Source: an uncultured bacterium (GTDB lineage: Bacteria > Armatimonadota > HRBIN16). Taken from it: DNA of 44,136 bases. Position 1 is the stretch's first letter. The number at the start of each line of letters is the position of its first letter. Under the pieces are notes generated by a model. It was given only the letters and a program-made list of their open reading frames with translations, was not told where the DNA came from and searched no databases. Position numbers and translations under genes: made by a program. Below, one piece after another: positions 41,689 to 44,136 of this stretch. The stretch covers positions 1 through 44,136 of the forward strand of contig CALJAP010000013.1 in NCBI GenBank assembly GCA_938027655.1, read 5' to 3'.

Positions 41689-42633
41689 TCACAGCTCCTT
41701 GCGCAAGAGCGCGAACCGTCGTGTTTCCGTAAATCCCGCCGCGTTGTATAAACGCTCGGCGGTGCGGTCGTCCGACCACAGGAAGAAGGCGGTATGCAGT
41801 CCCTGCAGGCGCATGGCTTGTAAGGTCCTATACATAAGCACCTGCCCGATGCCTCGCCCCCTCTGCGATTGCGCGACGCCGATGGGTCCAAAACGCTCGC
41901 CCTCGAAGTGACTGTAGCCGACCACCTCGCCCTTCTCGTGGGCAACCCACAGGCGGGTGGGGGTATCACCCTGCTCGATGCGAGCAATCGCCTCGCGGGC
42001 AAACCGTTGCCAGTCGCCGGGAAACTCCGCGCGCAGAAAACGGAAGAGGGCGGGTATCAGCTGGGGGCAGTAGGGTTCAACAGTGACCCCCTCCTGCAGC
42101 AGGGTCTGCTCCCGCTGTTGTACCCACTCTGGCACACGCAGGTTTAGCAGGTTACAATCCATCGAGATAGGGCGGTATACCTCCCGATAGCCGTGCTTGA
42201 GGAAGAATCGGAGCCCGCCCGCATAAGCGTTCACGTCCACGCCGGGCGTGAAGTAGTTGGGCGCGTAGGGCGAAACGAGCACCAGTTTCCTCTCGCGTGA
42301 GCGTAGGTAATCTTCCATGTGCTGTAGCAGCGCTGTGCCGATGCCCTGTCGTTGATGCTGGGGATGCACCGCCAGCAGGGTGATATACCCCCTATCCCAA
42401 TCGGGCGGGGCATCTTCCAGCGGCAGGCGGCGAGCAACGCTTAGCCCAAAGCCCACAATCCGTCCGTTCACTATCGCCACAGGTGCGCCATCGGGGTCAA
42501 AGTTGGGGTCGATCAGCACCTTGCGCACGAACAGACTGCGCGAGATAGGGTCGGCGTGCAACGTTTGCTGGAGCAACAATACTACCTGGTCCAGCAGGTC
42601 ACCAGAGAACGGAGTAATCTGTACCTTGTTCAT
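41689..42633 (-). CDS. Double GNAT-domain acetyltransferase
   Basis: This 314-residue cytosolic protein has two GNAT domains. The N-terminal one has LLAVHPQHQRQGIGTALLQHMEDYL with the acetyl-CoA loop QRQGIG and GLRFFLKHGYREVYRPISMDC. The C-terminal one has VAQSQRGRGIGQVLMYRTLQAM (RGRGIG) and TAERLYNAAGFTE. Tandem GNAT proteins are often mycothiol-like or ribosome-associated acetyltransferases; the substrate here is unknown. The ATG at 42633 lies at the predicted transcription start, so the mRNA may be leaderless, and no ribosome site is present. It starts a five-gene operon with the PIG-L, Uma2, mqnD and lipoprotein genes. Confidence 0.87.
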   Translation of the reverse strand: MNKVQITPFSGDLLDQVVLLLQQTLHADPISRSLFVRKVLIDPNFDPDGAPVAIVNGRIVGFGLSVARRLPLEDAPPDWDRGYITLLAVHPQHQRQGIGTALLQHMEDYLRSRERKLVLVSPYAPNYFTPGVDVNAYAGGLRFFLKHGYREVYRPISMDCNLLNLRVPEWVQQREQTLLQEGVTVEPYCPQLIPALFRFLRAEFPGDWQRFAREAIARIEQGDTPTRLWVAHEKGEVVGYSHFEGERFGPIGVAQSQRGRGIGQVLMYRTLQAMRLQGLHTAFFLWSDDRTAERLYNAAGFTETRRFALLRKEL

Positions 42634-42639
42634 GGCTCT

Positions 42640-42669
42640 ATTGTATCGGCGAGAGGGCAGGGGAGTCAA
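42640..42669 (-). promoter_or_regulatory. Near-consensus, apparently leaderless promoter of the GNAT operon
   Basis: On the minus strand, TTGACT (42664-42669), an 18-base spacer and TACAAT (42640-42645) are followed by only 6 bases before the ATG at 42633. The start codon would be at the very 5' end of the mRNA. Confidence 0.65.
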
Positions 42670-42679
42670 CACAAGGCAG

Positions 42680-42943
42680 ATGCGGGCACCGTGGCTTGAA
42701 CAGGACGAACCAATCTGCGCGGTGCTCAATCCAGTTCAGCGTGCGAACCTGCTGCGCAGAGGCTTGCTGACCCCGGACACGCTATCCGTTTCCCAGCAGC
42801 GCGCCTTCTGGCGGTCTGCGTGGCTGGGGATGCTGAGCAGTCATTATCACGGCTTCGAGTCGCCTGAGGAACCAAATGACCTGCCCATACCGCGCCTTGA
42901 ATTGTCGACCAACGCGGGAGAGCAGTATGCGATTAACCGATAA
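42680..42943 (+). CDS. Small hypothetical protein, 87 residues
   Basis: I do not recognise this protein. It reads MRAPWLEQDEPICAVLNPVQ onwards, continues with a helical middle (LTPDTLSVSQQRAFWRSAWLG) and ends NAGEQYAINR. It has three or four Trp residues in conserved-looking surroundings and no membrane segment. The start ATG at 42680 has only a weak AAGGCAG upstream. The next ORF starts inside its last 17 bases behind GGGAGAG, which suggests that both belong to one operon. The pair could be a remnant of a larger gene or a two-gene module. Confidence 0.5.
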   Translation: MRAPWLEQDEPICAVLNPVQRANLLRRGLLTPDTLSVSQQRAFWRSAWLGMLSSHYHGFESPEEPNDLPIPRLELSTNAGEQYAINR

Positions 42944-43277
42944 TGACCTGAACAGGGTCAGGGAGTTTGCACGGCAGCAGTTCACTCAGGGCACCCTAGA
43001 CGCGGATTACCAGAATTCAAGGCTACCGCGCAGAAACCTGTACGATGCGTTATTCTCTATACCCAGGCGTGCGGCATTCTACGCAGATTGTGCTGAGGAG
43101 AGAAATCCCGTTGCCGCAGGAGCAAAGCAGATAGGAGCAATAACTGCCCTCTCCCGAGGGGAGAGGGGCAAAGGTGAGGTTCCCTTCGCCGTTTTCTCTT
43201 GCGAACTGGCATTACTGCCCTTTCGCGCCGGCGGGCGGTATCCACTCCGGCACTTCGTTTTTAATGGGGGGCAGTGA
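42927..43277 (+). CDS. Small hypothetical protein with a repeat-derived C-terminus
   Basis: This 116-residue ORF starts at ATG 42927 behind GGGAGAGCAGT. The first about 65 residues are soluble and helical (RLTDNDLNRVREFARQQFTQ, then RRNLYDALFSIPRRAAFYADC). From about residue 73 the frame runs through a GC-rich hairpin (43146-43169) and then opposite to the cytochrome gene, where it overlaps by 66 bases. The tail therefore looks like accidental sequence, so the natural end is probably lost or the gene is decaying. No family was recognised. Confidence 0.4.
   Translation: MRLTDNDLNRVREFARQQFTQGTLDADYQNSRLPRRNLYDALFSIPRRAAFYADCAEERNPVAAGAKQIGAITALSRGERGKGEVPFAVFSCELALLPFRAGGRYPLRHFVFNGGQ
43146..43169. 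repeat. C/T-G/A hairpin inside the small ORF
   Basis: CCCTCTCCC (43147-43155) and GGGAGAGGG (43159-43167) form a perfect 9-base stem with a 3-base loop. It resembles the stem at 1432-1454 and is probably one copy of a dispersed intergenic repeat. Confidence 0.5.
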
Positions 43278-43826
43278 CTTCAGGAAGGCAAAAATCGCCT
43301 TCAGGTCTTCGTCGCTCATCTGGGCGTAATTGTGCCAGGGCATGATGCGCGCGATGGGGCGTCCCTGTCCCCAGTGCTTACCAGAGCGCATGGTGTTAAT
43401 AAACATCTGCTCATCCCAGACACCGATGCCTGTTTCCTCGTCCGGCGTGAGGTTCGCGGCAAAAGCAACACCCCACGGACCCGCGAAAGCGGTACCCGAT
43501 GCCGAAACAGCCACCTCCCACACCCGGGACAGATTGGGTGGGGTTACCTTGTCCGAAGCGGGGTGCCCGGATAGTCGACGGCTCATGTCGCGCTCGGGAC
43601 CATTGGCTCCCATTTTAAAGGGGGTATGACATTCATCGCACACGCCAACAGTCACCAGATACTTACCACGCTCCACGAGATTCGCCGGGGATTGCACCTG
43701 CGTGCTGCTACTTGTCTGTGCCTCTTTTGGCGGCCGTGCAGATTGGCATCCTGCTATCCATAGCATCGTACACATCGTTCCTGTCGTAGCCAGCGCGAGC
43801 CACCAGTTTCTTCTTGGGATTCCCAT
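43212..43826 (-). CDS. Mono-heme cytochrome c lipoprotein
   Basis: This 204-residue exported protein has a lipoprotein signal ending in the lipobox IAGC, a Ser/Thr/Pro linker and one c-type cytochrome domain. The heme site is CDECH (VCDECHTPF), and the candidate distal ligand Met lies in RIMPWHNYAQM near the end, followed by the class I-type helix DEDLKAIFAFLKSL. It would carry electrons at the outer face of the cytoplasmic membrane. The ATG at 43826 has AGGAGG about 13 bases upstream and AGAAGAG nearer. A promoter with an extended -10 lies at 43887-43914. Confidence 0.9.
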   Translation of the reverse strand: MGIPRRNWWLALATTGTMCTMLWIAGCQSARPPKEAQTSSSTQVQSPANLVERGKYLVTVGVCDECHTPFKMGANGPERDMSRRLSGHPASDKVTPPNLSRVWEVAVSASGTAFAGPWGVAFAANLTPDEETGIGVWDEQMFINTMRSGKHWGQGRPIARIMPWHNYAQMSDEDLKAIFAFLKSLPPIKNEVPEWIPPAGAKGQ

Positions 43827-43886
43827 CGCTCTTCTATAACCTCCTGTTTGTCTTGGTTTCTTGCGAAAAAGCGAATTTCATCGTTT

Positions 43887-43914
43887 AGTATATCAAAATA
43901 ATTGAAAAAATCAA
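43887..43914 (-). promoter_or_regulatory. Promoter of the cytochrome c gene
   Basis: On the minus strand, TTGATT (43909-43914), a 16-base spacer and TATACT (43887-43892), with a TGA extension, stand about 60 bases before the start. The -35 box ends a few bases from the presumed IS end at about 43920. Confidence 0.5.
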
Positions 43915-43919
43915 GAGCC

Positions 43920-44136
43920 GTTGAGGCTGTTCGAAAAATCGTAGGATATGGGGTATCATTATTGCCATGACACGCGGTCACACTAAACGCAGTCTCATGC
44001 GTCAAGTCACCGCTCACCACTGTGTCTGCCAAGACTATCCTGTCAATCATGCAACGCTTCTGCCAACTTCATCCCCTGCCCAAAACGCGCGGACGACCAC
44101 GCCTCTACCCCGAAGCGCTCATCCTCACCCTCGCCC
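43920..44136 (+). mobile_element. Left end of an insertion sequence (partial)
   Basis: The sequence starting about 43920 (TTGAGGCTGTTCGAAAAATC) has the look of an IS terminal inverted repeat. It is followed by an open frame with transposase-like N-terminal sequence that is cut by the window end. The other end and target duplication are not visible, so the boundary is a guess. Confidence 0.55.
44022..44136 (+). CDS. Transposase, N-terminal fragment (partial)
   Basis: In the frame from GTG 44022 the translation includes QRFCQLHPLPKTRGRPRLYP followed by EALILTLA. This has the RGRPxxYP-ALILTL pattern that begins many IS4/IS5/IS982-type DDE transposases. The true start is uncertain: ATG 44049 is also in this frame, while ATG 43967 is in a different frame that reads unlike a transposase. 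The catalytic domain lies outside the window. The frame stays open to the window end. Confidence 0.5.
   Translation, partial: MSAKTILSIMQRFCQLHPLPKTRGRPRLYPEALILTLA

Noticed and set aside
41688-42002. N-terminal extension of the PIG-L gene from 42002
   Set aside because: The extra 105 residues are translated from inside the GNAT gene and have no family match. A good ribosome site supports the start at 41687.
43754-44050. 98-residue minus-strand ORF across the IS end and the cytochrome c promoter
   Set aside because: It runs through the cytochrome promoter and signal-peptide region and has no ribosome site. It is probably a chance frame.
1-44136. CRISPR array, tRNA or rRNA genes
   Set aside because: No regularly spaced direct repeats, cloverleaf-like sequences or rRNA signatures were seen on either strand by reading.

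Overview
The window reads as a stretch of chromosome from a moderately GC-rich, free-living, probably thermophilic bacterium with diderm-like envelope genes. The best guess is Armatimonadota or a near relative. The reasons are a DUF1559/H-X9-DG type prepilin, an exosortase/EpsI exopolysaccharide cluster, many TolB/WD-like and PQQ propeller proteins, the futalosine-type menaquinone gene mqnD and a group 3b [NiFe] hydrogenase. This is inference from gene content, with no rRNA to confirm it. No tRNA, rRNA or CRISPR array was recognised.

Layout. 1-1381: the 3' end of a secreted FlgD-Ig-like protein and a small Ig-like lipoprotein (+). 1519-6059: a five-gene minus-strand operon for a cytosolic, bidirectional NAD(P)-linked [NiFe] hydrogenase (beta, a stand-alone cyclic-nucleotide-binding protein, gamma, delta, alpha). 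6201-11177: a plus-strand run with an MFS exporter, folC, an HtrA protease, a small hypothetical gene and a DUF104/PIN toxin-antitoxin pair. 11174-15015: an HprK-like P-loop protein, dprA and a PQQ-propeller protein (-). 15364-16868: mgtC-like and nadC (+). 16928-17029: an unusual 33-residue basic ORF (-). 17145-22058: a tricorn-like protease and a GT-C glycosyltransferase (+). 22055-28889: a minus-strand exopolysaccharide/exosortase operon (export protein, Wzc-like kinase, ExoY-like transferase, DPPR synthase, GtrA, exosortase, EpsI), preceded by a subtilase (28978-30855). 31021-32840: a split transketolase (-). This is divergent from a HAD phosphatase and a 906-residue glycosidase-like protein with arginine-rich tails (32981-36466, +). 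36503-37252: a prepilin (-). 37570-38363: a HEPN/MNT toxin-antitoxin pair (+). 38380-42633: a minus-strand operon of GNAT, PIG-L deacetylase, Uma2 nuclease, mqnD and a WD-like lipoprotein. 42680-43277: two small overlapping unknown ORFs. 43212-43826: a cytochrome c lipoprotein (-). 43920-end: what looks like the left end of an insertion sequence.

How parts work together. The hydrogenase operon would couple NAD(P)H to H2. The 22-29 kb cluster would assemble a polyprenyl-linked polysaccharide and export it, with the exosortase processing surface proteins. DPPR synthase, GtrA and a GT-C enzyme with an AftB-like signature hint at arabinofuranosyl decoration. Several promoters are close to the sigma-70 consensus. 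Two place the start codon at the predicted transcription start, which suggests leaderless mRNAs. The most interesting signals are a symmetric back-to-back promoter at 32874-32941, an operator-like dyad over the hydrogenase promoter, Arg in place of the Walker A Lys in the tyrosine kinase, Gly in place of the catalytic Asp in the PIG-L enzyme, and the arginine-tailed glycosidase-like protein.
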